Shown here one piece after another: positions 7,929-15,627 of a stretch of 19,844 nt of DNA. This DNA is from Oscillospiraceae bacterium. Lineage in GTDB: Bacteria; Bacillota_A; Clostridia; Oscillospirales; Oscillospiraceae. Every line of letters begins with the position of its first letter. Within the stretch, counting starts at the first letter, position 1. The stretch is from positions 1 through 19,844 of the forward strand of contig JAGBAI010000167.1 in assembly GCA_017939025.1 (NCBI GenBank), given 5' to 3'. The position numbers and the translations under genes are program-made. Below the pieces are notes generated by a model. It did not search any database. It saw only the letters and a program-made list of their open reading frames with translations, and was not told the DNA's origin.

Positions 7929-8405
7929 TTACTCTTCGTCGTAAACCAGCTCGTCCTCCGTCAGGAACCGCTCCATGACCTCGGTGTAGACGATGCCGTC
8001 CAGGTGATCCAGCTCATGGCAGAAGCAGCGGCCAATAAGCTCCTCGCCTTCGGCCTCAAACCAGTCTCCGTTCCGGTCCTGAGCCCGAACCTTGGCATAG
8101 TAAGGCCGCTTCACCAGACCGTACTTACCGGGGACACTGAGGCAGCCCTCGGCACCTACCTGCTCGCCGTCGGTCTCCACCAGAGTGGGATTCACCAGTT
8201 CCAGAATGCCCTCACCGGTATCCACTACCACAACACGGCGCAGAATACCCACCTGGGGAGCAGCAAGGCCGACACCGTTGGCATCCACCATGGTCTCTAC
8301 CATATCGTCCAGCAGCTTGTGCAGCCGCTTGTCAAACTTTTCCACCGGTCTGCAAACCTTGTGCAGAGCAGGATCTTTATCTGTCAGAATATTCCGCAGT
8401 CCCAT
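7929..8405 (-). CDS. def: Peptide deformylase
   Basis: This metallohydrolase removes the N-formyl group from nascent proteins. The three family motifs are intact: GVGLAAPQVG (44-53), EGCLS with metal-ligand C88, and HELDHLDG with ligands H130 and H134 and catalytic E131. Its 158 residues match the shorter deformylases. The ATG at 8405 has a modest AGAGG site. It lies 15 nt after priA. The product acts on proteins initiated with the formyl-Met-tRNA made by neighbouring fmt, the normal pairing, although here the two genes are separated by a dispersed repeat. Confidence 0.97.
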   Translation of the reverse strand: MGLRNILTDKDPALHKVCRPVEKFDKRLHKLLDDMVETMVDANGVGLAAPQVGILRRVVVVDTGEGILELVNPTLVETDGEQVGAEGCLSVPGKYGLVKRPYYAKVRAQDRNGDWFEAEGEELIGRCFCHELDHLDGIVYTEVMERFLTEDELVYDEE

Positions 8406-8420
8406 TGATAAAACCTCTTT

Positions 8421-10865
8421 CTAATCGTATCCGTTCACATCCACAAAGGCGCTGACACCCTTATTGGCCTTGTCCCGGCTGAATTCCCGGAGCAGATGGG
8501 CCAGCAGCAGCCGCAGCTGCTTTGTCATGCGGCAGCGCAGGGTCAGCTGGTAACGGAAGTGATAATTGATTTTCGGCACCACACAGGGGGCAGGGCCCAG
8601 TACCGTGCAGTGTTCCTCTTTATATATATTCTGCTGCAGGCAGGCATGCAGGCTGTCCCGCAGCTTTGCCGCGCCCCGGAGAACCGCCGCCTCATCCTGG
8701 CCGGTAACGGTCACCGTGGCAATATCTGCAAAGGGCGGCGCATTCTGCACCTGCCGCAACTGGATCTCCAAATCATAAAAGCTGTCATAATCCTGACTGG
8801 CTGCCAGCCGGATCACCTGGTGCTGAGGAACCAAGGTCTGGATCATGGCCCGTCCGGCAGTATCTCCCCGGCCTGCCCGGCCTACCACCTGCGTCAGCAT
8901 ATTGAAGGTAGTTTCCCCTGCCCTGAAGCCGCCGGTGTAAAGGCTTAAATCCGCATCCAGCACGCCAACCAGGGTCACATTGGGCAGATTCAAGCCCTTT
9001 GCCACCATCTGGGTGCCGATGAGCACCGGGATATTTTCCTGCTGGAAATGCTCCAGGATCTTTTCATGGGTGTTCACAGCGCTGACCGTGTCCGCATCCA
9101 TCCGGCTGACTTCCATTTCCGGGAAGAGGAAGGTGATCTCCTCCTGCACTTTCTGGGTGCCGGTTCCGATGGTCTTTAAGTGACCGCCGCAGCTGGGACA
9201 GCGCTCCGGCACCGGTTGAGAGTAACCGCAATAGTGGCACATAAGCCTTTTGTTGGCGCTGTGATAGGTCAGACGGACACTGCACCGGGGACACTCCGGT
9301 GTTTCCCGGCAATCAATGCACACCAGCGCCCGGGAGGCACCCCGGCGGTTTAACAGCAGGATCGACTGCTTTCCGGAATCCCGGGTCTCGATCATAGCGT
9401 GACGAAGAGGAACGCTGAGAGAAAGGTCATTTCCCAATTGCAGCTCCTGGCGCATATCCACGATCTCCACTTCCGGAAGCGGACGGCCGTTGTAGCGCTG
9501 ATGTAAGGTATACAGGCAATACGTGCCCTTCTTTGCCCGATACATACTTTCGATGGAAGGCGTTGCCGAACCAAGAAGCACCAGGGCATTTTCTTTGCTG
9601 CCCCGCCAAATCGCCACTTCCCGGGCATCATAACGGGGAGAATTTTCGGATTTATAGGAATGTTCCTGTTCCTCGTCCAGGATGATCAGTCCCGGATCAC
9701 AGGGAGCAAATACGGCACTTCGGGTGCCGATGACCACCCTGGCTTCGCCGCTGCGGACACGCTTCCACTGGTCGTAGCGTTCCCCGGCAGAGAGGCTGCT
9801 GTGGAGCACTGCGATGGTATCACCAAAATAGGCCGCCATCAGGCTCAGCAGCTGGGGGGTCAGCGCAATTTCCGGCACCAGCAGCATAGCCGCCTTTCCC
9901 CGCCGTAAGCAGGCCCGGATCAGTTGAATATAAACGGAAGTCTTACCGGAGCCGGTAACGCCATACAGCAGGGCAATGCCCGGTTTTTCCTCCGCCATTT
10001 GTTGGGCCAGCCCTTCAAAGCAGTTTTGCTGCTCCGGGTTCAATACCAGAGGCCCATCCAGCTTTGCAGGCTTGATTTCCCGGCACCGCAGCACCGGCCG
10101 TTCTGACAGTGTCAGATATCCCAGCTTTTCCAGCCGGTTCACCGTCGCAGTGGATGCGCCGGTAAAATAGCAGATTTCCTTCACCGCAGCGCTGCCGACG
10201 CTGCAAAGCAGCTCCAGCACACTTTTTTGCATGGCCGCGGATTTTGGCCGGTGGGATGCAAATTCCATTGCTTCCTCCGGACTTGCCGCCAGAGTGGCAA
10301 TTTTTTCTGTTTTGTCATTGGTACGGCGCAGAAAATCTGTCTGGGCCGTGATCCATTTCTTTTTTGTAAGGTACGCCAAGGTATCCCGGAGAACCTCTTC
10401 TTCCGGGATCAAACTGCGCAAGGACGATTCCTCCGCTGTTCCGCCAAGGTCATCCAGCAATTGCAGAACTTCCAGAGCGTGCTCTTTACGGATGGTCTTT
10501 TCCTGCCAGCTCCGGTCCTCAGTCAGAGAAAACTGTTCCTTTGTCTGGAACCACAGACCTGCCGGAAGCATGGCACGGATGGCATCGTAAAAGGTGCAGA
10601 AATACCGTTCCCGGAGAAATGCCGCCAGCCGCAGCTGGTGCTCCGACAGAATGGGGCTGTCATCCAGACAGCGCTCCACATATTTCAGCTTCCCTTCATC
10701 ACCGGGCTCCACCGTCAGCACCACGCCCTCCGTGCGCTTGTTGGCACGGCCAAAGGGCAGCATCACCCGCTGCCCGGGCTGCAATTCCATGCCTTGGGGG
10801 ATCCCATAGGAATAGGGCTTGTCAATGGCAAAATTCGCCGCAGATACCGCGATTTTTGCAATCAT
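8421..10865 (-). CDS. priA: Primosomal protein N', replication restart helicase PriA
   Basis: This superfamily 2 DNA helicase recognises stalled forks and reloads the replisome. From the ATG at 10865 (with GGAGGG upstream) it has 814 residues. An N-terminal 3'-DNA-binding domain (about 1-100) is followed by a winged-helix region, then Walker A GVTGSGKT (302-309), DEEQ (397-400) and motif III GSATP (432-436). Eight zinc-binding cysteines lie at 516, 519, 525, 528, 543, 546, 556 and 559, followed by the helicase C-terminal motif GRAGRGDTAGRA. A longer open frame starts at 10916, but its first 17 residues are a translation of the neighbouring repeat. The neighbours are rpoZ upstream and def downstream; coaBC, which precedes priA in Bacillus, is missing. 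Confidence 0.96.
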   Translation of the reverse strand: MIAKIAVSAANFAIDKPYSYGIPQGMELQPGQRVMLPFGRANKRTEGVVLTVEPGDEGKLKYVERCLDDSPILSEHQLRLAAFLRERYFCTFYDAIRAMLPAGLWFQTKEQFSLTEDRSWQEKTIRKEHALEVLQLLDDLGGTAEESSLRSLIPEEEVLRDTLAYLTKKKWITAQTDFLRRTNDKTEKIATLAASPEEAMEFASHRPKSAAMQKSVLELLCSVGSAAVKEICYFTGASTATVNRLEKLGYLTLSERPVLRCREIKPAKLDGPLVLNPEQQNCFEGLAQQMAEEKPGIALLYGVTGSGKTSVYIQLIRACLRRGKAAMLLVPEIALTPQLLSLMAAYFGDTIAVLHSSLSAGERYDQWKRVRSGEARVVIGTRSAVFAPCDPGLIILDEEQEHSYKSENSPRYDAREVAIWRGSKENALVLLGSATPSIESMYRAKKGTYCLYTLHQRYNGRPLPEVEIVDMRQELQLGNDLSLSVPLRHAMIETRDSGKQSILLLNRRGASRALVCIDCRETPECPRCSVRLTYHSANKRLMCHYCGYSQPVPERCPSCGGHLKTIGTGTQKVQEEITFLFPEMEVSRMDADTVSAVNTHEKILEHFQQENIPVLIGTQMVAKGLNLPNVTLVGVLDADLSLYTGGFRAGETTFNMLTQVVGRAGRGDTAGRAMIQTLVPQHQVIRLAASQDYDSFYDLEIQLRQVQNAPPFADIATVTVTGQDEAAVLRGAAKLRDSLHACLQQNIYKEEHCTVLGPAPCVVPKINYHFRYQLTLRCRMTKQLRLLLAHLLREFSRDKANKGVSAFVDVNGYD

Positions 10866-10885
10866 AAAAAGCCCTCCATTCCTGT

Positions 10886-10989
10886 TGTCATCGCGAGGCG
10901 CAAAGCGACGTGGCAATCTCCTTTATTTACCGCAAACGCAAAGTTTCAGGAGATTCCCACGCCAGTCTGCGGACTGGCCCGGAATGACA
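10886..10989. repeat. Dispersed repeat, copy 2, between rpoZ and priA
   Basis: This 104-bp element of the same family as 7837-7921 has a TGTCATCGCGAGG left end and a GGAATGACA right end. An inner inverted pair is formed by GTGGCAATCTCC (10910-10921) and GGAGATTCCCAC (10949-10960). The hairpin CCAGTC-TGCG-GACTGG is at 10962-10977. The middle (10922-10948) differs wholly from copy 1. It begins 10 nt past the rpoZ stop. Confidence 0.82.
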
Positions 10990-10998
10990 CGTTTCTAA

Positions 10999-11205
10999 TT
11001 AGTTCTTATACTCTTCCTTGACAGAACCGGACAGCTTGCCTTCGGCAACTTCCTTAATGGCCATGGTAACGGGCTTTTCAGGCAGGTCTTCCTGGAAGGC
11101 CTCAGCCTCAGCAGCGATCTGGCGGGCACGGTGAGCCACCACGTTTACCAGCAGGTAACGGCTATCTACATTCTTCAGCAAATCAGCTACAGGGGGGTAC
11201 AGCAT
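10999..11205 (-). CDS. rpoZ: DNA-directed RNA polymerase omega subunit
   Basis: This is the small omega subunit that helps fold and assemble the beta-prime subunit of RNA polymerase. It has 68 residues, with the family features DSRYLLVNVVAHRARQIA (15-32) and the segment PVTMAIKEVAEGKL (45-58). The ATG at 11205 follows GGAGG at 9-nt spacing. It is 29 nt downstream of gmk, the normal Firmicutes arrangement. A dispersed repeat follows it. Confidence 0.95.
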   Translation of the reverse strand: MLYPPVADLLKNVDSRYLLVNVVAHRARQIAAEAEAFQEDLPEKPVTMAIKEVAEGKLSGSVKEEYKN

Positions 11206-11234
11206 AATTCATTTCCTCCATTACATTAAATGTC

Positions 11235-11783
11235 TTAATCAGCAATAATTTTCAAAATCTCGTCTGCGCAGCGCTCGGCATCGTCGTTAACGACTACCTT
11301 ATCATACCAGCTGCGCTGTTCCATTTCCCAGACCGCCCGTTTCAGGCGCATGGTGATCTGCTCCTCCGAGGTATCGCCCCGGCCTCTTAACCGGCGCTCC
11401 AACTCGTCCATAGAAGGCGGCATGATGAAAACCAGCAAGGCCTTGGGATCAGCCTTCTTCACCTGCTCGGCACCCTTAGGCTCGATATCCAGCAGAACGG
11501 AACCCTTTTCCAGCTTCTCTTCTGCCTGGGCCCGTGGAGTGCCATAGTAGTTGGCCGCATGTGCGTCATATTCCAGGAACTCGCCCTGATCGATCATTTC
11601 CTCAAACCGTTCTCTGGTAATAAAGTAATAATGCACCCCATCCACTTCACCGGGTCTGGGAGCCCGGGTGGTAGCAGAGACAGAGAAGGACAACGCCGGA
11701 TCTTTTTTCATCATAATACCCAGAACAGTGCCCTTTCCAACACCGGAAGCGCCGGAAATGACAACAAGCTTGCCTTTGCTCAT
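11235..11783 (-). CDS. gmk: Guanylate kinase
   Basis: This enzyme phosphorylates GMP to GDP in purine nucleotide supply and recycling. The P-loop GASGVGKG lies at residues 10-17, [11 protein letters not shown] (about 37-47) gives the GMP-binding arginines, and HYYFI and the lid segment [11 protein letters not shown] follow. Its 182 residues are slightly short of the usual 200 or so but complete. The start overlaps the remA stop by 4 nt (ATGA). In Firmicutes it normally sits between remA and rpoZ, as here. Confidence 0.97.
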   Translation of the reverse strand: MSKGKLVVISGASGVGKGTVLGIMMKKDPALSFSVSATTRAPRPGEVDGVHYYFITRERFEEMIDQGEFLEYDAHAANYYGTPRAQAEEKLEKGSVLLDIEPKGAEQVKKADPKALLVFIMPPSMDELERRLRGRGDTSEEQITMRLKRAVWEMEQRSWYDKVVVNDDAERCADEILKIIAD

Positions 11784-12043
11784 ACCTCTTCCTCCTCACT
11801 TTCTTCCTGTTTTCCCATCCATCGGGCAGAAATGGTCTCCGTGGGGATGGCGGACAGGATCACATGGTCGGTATCCATCAGAATCACAGCCTTGGTCTTA
11901 CGTCCATAGGAGGCATCAATAAGCATGCCCCGCTCCCGGGCCTCCTGCACCACACGCTTGATGGGAGCAGAATCCGGTGCCACGATGGCAAGCAGACGGT
12001 TGGCCGCCACCATGCTGCCAAAGCCAATGTTGATCAGTTTCAT
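11780..12043 (-). CDS. remA: RemA-family regulator (DUF370)
   Basis: This small DNA-binding protein family is known in Bacillus for activating biofilm matrix and osmoprotection genes. It has 87 residues, beginning [16 protein letters not shown], with the conserved SAPIKR (25-30) and [13 protein letters not shown] (42-54) segments and an acidic tail. An AAGGTGA site lies 5 nt before the ATG. It is coupled to gmk by a 4-nt overlap and follows yicC after 32 nt. What it regulates in this organism cannot be told from the sequence. Confidence 0.93.
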   Translation of the reverse strand: MKLINIGFGSMVAANRLLAIVAPDSAPIKRVVQEARERGMLIDASYGRKTKAVILMDTDHVILSAIPTETISARWMGKQEESEEEEV

Positions 12044-12075
12044 AGTTCACCTTTTTTGCATGTCCCGTAAGAGAC

Positions 12076-12954
12076 TTATTCAATATTCTGGGTCTGCTCC
12101 CGGATCTTTTCCAGTTCGGCCTTGATGTCTACCACGATCCGGGCCAGGCGCACGTCGGTGCACTTGGAGCCAATGGTGTTGCTCTCCCGGTTCATTTCCT
12201 GCAGCAGGAAGTCCAGCTTCCGGCCGATGGCACCGCCGCCAGTGAGCATATTGTTCATCTGCTCCAGATGGCTGCGCAGACGGACGGTTTCCTCGTCCAC
12301 GGCAACCTTGTCCGCAAAAATGGCAGCCTCCGTCAGAATCCGGCTTTCATCAATGGCAGTGTTGGCCAGGACTTCCTTCAGCTTGTTATAAAGGCGGGTA
12401 CGGTAATCAATGACGGTTTGTCCATTGCCGGCCTCCACCTGGGAGACCAGCTCCAGAATGGTATTGCCCCGATTGCGAAGGTCTGCTTCCAGTGCCTTAC
12501 CTTCAGCGGCGCGCATAGCATCGTAATTAACCAGGGCCTTTTTCACCACGCCCATCAGATCAGAAAGCAGCTGCTCTTCATCCACCTGGGGCTTTTCCAC
12601 GGTGAACACCTCGTTCATCCGGGAAAGCAGAGATACGCTGATATCGTCCTGAACGCCATAATCCGTCACCATCTGCTTCATGGCAGCCAGGTACCCCTCC
12701 ACCATAGCAGCATTCAGGGTCACCTGTACATCAGCCGCGCCTTCTGCCCGGACGGTGATAAACACGTCCACCTTGCCCCGGGAGATAGTAGCCTTCACAG
12801 CCTGCTTGACAGTTTCCTCTGCAAAGGAAAGCATCCTGGGCAGCTTCACGCTGCAATCCAGATAGCGGTTATTGACGGAGCGCAGCTCCACAGTAAATTC
12901 TCTTCCGTTTACCGTTTCCACACACCGGCCGTAGCCGGTCATGCTTTTAACCAT
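12076..12954 (-). CDS. yicC: YicC-family endoribonuclease
   Basis: YicC/YloC proteins are metal-dependent endoribonucleases; E. coli YicC has been linked to small RNA turnover. The 292-residue product starts with the hallmark MVKSMTGYGR and has the N-terminal YicC domain. The C-terminal DUF1732 region contains GRKLDFLLQEMNRESNTIGSK. The ATG at 12954 overlaps the preceding RseC-family gene by 8 nt, and GAGG lies 9 nt upstream. Its place before remA and gmk is conserved across Firmicutes. Confidence 0.93.
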   Translation of the reverse strand: MVKSMTGYGRCVETVNGREFTVELRSVNNRYLDCSVKLPRMLSFAEETVKQAVKATISRGKVDVFITVRAEGAADVQVTLNAAMVEGYLAAMKQMVTDYGVQDDISVSLLSRMNEVFTVEKPQVDEEQLLSDLMGVVKKALVNYDAMRAAEGKALEADLRNRGNTILELVSQVEAGNGQTVIDYRTRLYNKLKEVLANTAIDESRILTEAAIFADKVAVDEETVRLRSHLEQMNNMLTGGGAIGRKLDFLLQEMNRESNTIGSKCTDVRLARIVVDIKAELEKIREQTQNIE

Positions 12955-13396
12955 GGTCGTGGACCTCTTTTCTCATATTTTGGATCAGGGCATCTCCTGC
13001 AAAAGCCGTGATGGTATAGCCCAGATCAGATTTTTTCACCACAGTGCGGTCATAGATCACCACAATGGCCACACCCAGCACAAAGCCCAGGCAGCCGCCC
13101 AGAGTACCGAAATTGCCGGGCAGGGTTCCCAGATAATATCCCAGGAAGAACAGCACCAGGGGGATCACATACAGCACCACCGCTGCCTTCATTACGGGGC
13201 CGGTGGCAGATTCCACCTTTACCAGGTCACCGCGGCGGGCATTGATGGCATTCTTTGCCGTGACAATGACAGTCTCCTTGGCAGCACCGCAGCCGGAGCA
13301 TTTGTGGCAGTCACCGGAGCAGGCGCTTTCCCGCACCAGCAGCACATCGGCAGTGCCGTTGTCAAAGACTTCCTTTACCCGTACCAGCTGTTCCAT
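12947..13396 (-). CDS. RseC/SoxR-reducing family membrane protein
   Basis: This is a small membrane protein of the RseC family, whose members are linked to sigma-E control and to keeping SoxR reduced in proteobacteria; in Clostridia the role is unclear. Of 149 residues, the cytosolic N-terminus carries a four-cysteine cluster CSGDCHKCSGC (C26, C30, C33, C36) suited to an iron-sulfur cluster or thiol chemistry. Two transmembrane helices follow (about 69-90 and 97-116), then a short cytosolic tail. GGAGG lies 7 nt before the ATG. It starts one base after the ybbR stop and overlaps yicC by 8 nt. The position is where glmM would stand in a cdaA-cdaR-glmM operon. Confidence 0.85.
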   Translation of the reverse strand: MEQLVRVKEVFDNGTADVLLVRESACSGDCHKCSGCGAAKETVIVTAKNAINARRGDLVKVESATGPVMKAAVVLYVIPLVLFFLGYYLGTLPGNFGTLGGCLGFVLGVAIVVIYDRTVVKKSDLGYTITAFAGDALIQNMRKEVHDHG

Positions 13397-13397
13397 A

Positions 13398-14642
13398 TCA
13401 TTCCTCCGTCAACTGTACCGTTGCCGATACAGAATTCGTCTTCAGTGCGCCTACGTTGGGATATTTTTCACCAAAGATAATATTGGCCTTATATGTGGCA
13501 GTGCCCACCTCTGCAGCAGAGAAGTCCACCACTGCGGTAATATCCCGTTCCTTCAATGCTTCCATTTCCGCCTCGGGGCCCCGAACCTTGATGGTCAGAT
13601 TGGCGTTGATGATCTCCGCTGTCATGCCTTCGGGCACATTGATCAGCTGGAAGTTGTCAATGGTAAACTCACGGGTCTTAAGGCCGGTAAACAGCACTGT
13701 AACCGCCACCTCAGACACACCGGTCTGGTTGGTCACGCCCTCTGGCAGAGCGATGGTGTATTTCAGATCCTTGGTGGATTTTTCGATTTCTGCCAGATTG
13801 ATGGTGCACACATTGTAAGTGTCTCCCAGCTCAGCCAGAACAGCCTCACCGCCGGACACACGGATCACTTCCGGAGACAGGCGAACCACCGCATTTTCCT
13901 TGGTAGCACCGCCGCCATACTGGATGTCTGCGATCAGCTTCATTTCCTTAATGCGCTGGATCTGGGCATCCAGGCGGATCTCCTCCACATTGGTGGTGAT
14001 CAGCTGGGCATCCACCGGCCTGTCATCCACATCACACAGGGTATAGCGGAAGCTTTCGCTGATGGATTCTGTCCGGTCAGACAGGTTCACTTCGATCAGT
14101 GCCTTGGCAATATTGTCCGCCACCGCAGCAGGGCCGGAAATGTTAATCATGGTATTGTCCAGTGTGTAATTCTCTGTATCATAGATGAAATCTTCCCGGC
14201 GGGTACCGGACCACTTCACCTCCACCGGAACCTCAAAGGTTCTGCGGTAATCCACATCCACATAGATCTGCGCCGGGTTTTTATCCGAGACATCAAATGC
14301 ACCGGCAGGCACATCCGCCGGATAGGACGGCGTGTAGGTCAGCGGGATCTTTTCTCCCGGCTCCTTGATATTGCTCAGGTCGATCTTGACACTTGTGTTG
14401 CTCTTGTCGATTTTATTCAAGTCATCCCGGGAGCCTGCCAGATTGATGGAGACTGTATTGGTGGACATGGCGGTAACCATCAGATTGTTTTCTCTCAAAA
14501 CCGCCTCGCCCTCCCGTACCACCGGGATCCCGTCGAAGGTAATATCCGTTTCGCTGCTGACGTTGTTCACCACATACAGCCAAAGGCCGAAAGCAATCGT
14601 CACAGACAGGATCACAGAATAGATCTTATTTTTCTGCATCAT
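13398..14642 (-). CDS. cdaR: YbbR-domain protein, CdaA regulator (CdaR)
   Basis: CdaR binds the membrane diadenylate cyclase CdaA and modulates c-di-AMP production. The 414-residue product has one N-terminal transmembrane helix (about residues 5-28) and a long extracellular part made of YbbR repeats, probably four, rich in beta-strands with segments such as YTPSYPADVPAG. The start at 14642 follows AAGGAG at 7-nt spacing and lies 17 nt inside cdaA, so the partners are coupled. A longer open frame to 14672 lacks support. Confidence 0.93.
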   Translation of the reverse strand: MMQKNKIYSVILSVTIAFGLWLYVVNNVSSETDITFDGIPVVREGEAVLRENNLMVTAMSTNTVSINLAGSRDDLNKIDKSNTSVKIDLSNIKEPGEKIPLTYTPSYPADVPAGAFDVSDKNPAQIYVDVDYRRTFEVPVEVKWSGTRREDFIYDTENYTLDNTMINISGPAAVADNIAKALIEVNLSDRTESISESFRYTLCDVDDRPVDAQLITTNVEEIRLDAQIQRIKEMKLIADIQYGGGATKENAVVRLSPEVIRVSGGEAVLAELGDTYNVCTINLAEIEKSTKDLKYTIALPEGVTNQTGVSEVAVTVLFTGLKTREFTIDNFQLINVPEGMTAEIINANLTIKVRGPEAEMEALKERDITAVVDFSAAEVGTATYKANIIFGEKYPNVGALKTNSVSATVQLTEE

Positions 14643-15504
14643 GCTCACGCTCCTTATCCGTACTCTTTGCAATCTTCTTCAATACATGAACCGCCGGGCT
14701 CACATTTTTATCCTCGTTTGCCTCGGGACACAGTTCATTGCGCAGCAGTTTTGCCAGGGTCTGGGGTGCCAGGTGGCGCTTAAGCATACCGCCGGAGGCC
14801 ACGGAAATGGCACCGTTTTCTTCAGACACGATGACCACCACCGCGTCGGATGCTTCGCTCATGCCCACACCGGCACGATGCCGGGTGCCAAGATCGGCGC
14901 TGAGCCGGTGACTGTCAGACAGGGGAAGCACACAGCCCGCAGCCGCGATCCGTCCGTCACGAATGATCATGGCACCGTCGTGCAGCGGAGAATTTTTAAA
15001 GAAAATATTGCGAAGCAGCTGCTCGGACACAGCGCCGTCGATTTGAGTGCCGGTCTTGAAATATTCCTCCAGCCGCTGTTCCCGGGCAAAGACGATCAGC
15101 GCACCAACCTTCTCCCGGCTCATGATCTCGCAGGCCATGACGGTTTGATTGATCACCGTTTCCATCTCCTGCACCGGTTTTGAGATGCCGAAGAATTTAC
15201 TGATCTGGACATTGCCCAGATGATCCAGCATCCGGCGCAGCTCCGGCTGGAACAGCACCACAAAGGCCAGAAGACCGATGGCCAGCACCTGGCTGAGGAT
15301 CCAGTTCAAGGTGTGCAGCTTCATGATATCTGTGAGCCAGGCTACCAGCACCAGCGCAACCACGGTGCGGGTAATGCGCATCACATTGGGTGTACGGATC
15401 AGAGGCAGCAGCTTATAAATCAGAAAGGATACCACAATGATATCCACATAGTCCTGCCACTGCATTTTTTGCAGCAGCTGGATGAAATTTTGAATCATTT
15501 CCAT
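14626..15504 (-). CDS. cdaA: Diadenylate cyclase CdaA (DisA_N domain)
   Basis: CdaA makes c-di-AMP from two ATP; this messenger controls potassium and osmolyte transport and cell wall balance. Three hydrophobic helices in the first 90 or so residues anchor it in the membrane. The cyclase domain follows, with the catalytic LHDGAMI (DGA 176-178) and GTRHRAG (206-212). At 292 residues it is normal length with a charged C-terminal tail. The ATG at 15504 follows GGGGAG. It is the first gene after a clear promoter and probably heads the transcript that continues to rsgA. Confidence 0.96.
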   Translation of the reverse strand: MEMIQNFIQLLQKMQWQDYVDIIVVSFLIYKLLPLIRTPNVMRITRTVVALVLVAWLTDIMKLHTLNWILSQVLAIGLLAFVVLFQPELRRMLDHLGNVQISKFFGISKPVQEMETVINQTVMACEIMSREKVGALIVFAREQRLEEYFKTGTQIDGAVSEQLLRNIFFKNSPLHDGAMIIRDGRIAAAGCVLPLSDSHRLSADLGTRHRAGVGMSEASDAVVVIVSEENGAISVASGGMLKRHLAPQTLAKLLRNELCPEANEDKNVSPAVHVLKKIAKSTDKEREHDAEK

Positions 15505-15579
15505 ATCCTTTGCTCCCCTTTTATGTCCGCTTTCCGCAGCGCATAGTACGCTATCGTATACTTACCTATTATCCTGTCT

Positions 15580-15608
15580 ATTATAGCGGATTGGGCCTAA
15601 CTTGGCAA
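15580..15608 (-). promoter_or_regulatory. Sigma-A promoter of cdaA and the downstream run
   Basis: On the minus strand TTGCCA (15603-15608), a 17-nt spacer and a perfect TATAAT (15580-15585) precede cdaA by about 75 nt. The leader between them holds a partly palindromic stretch (15544-15561) of unknown meaning. It is the only strong promoter I found between the csd and rsgA genes. Confidence 0.85.
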
Positions 15609-15627
15609 TAGCCATTGTGTAAAAATT

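Noticed and set aside
10866..10916. Longer N-terminus for priA starting at 10916
   Set aside because: The added 17 residues are a translation of the dispersed repeat, and the ATG at 10865 has a strong GGAGGG and matches PriA N-termini.
13203..14783. 526-residue plus-strand open frame opposite ybbR and the RseC-family gene
   Set aside because: It spans three real minus-strand genes and has a His- and Asp-rich composition typical of antisense translation.
15544..15561. Partly palindromic AGTACGCTATCGTATACT in the cdaA leader as an operator or riboswitch
   Set aside because: The pairing is broken in the middle, the leader is only about 70 nt, and no riboswitch core can be recognised.
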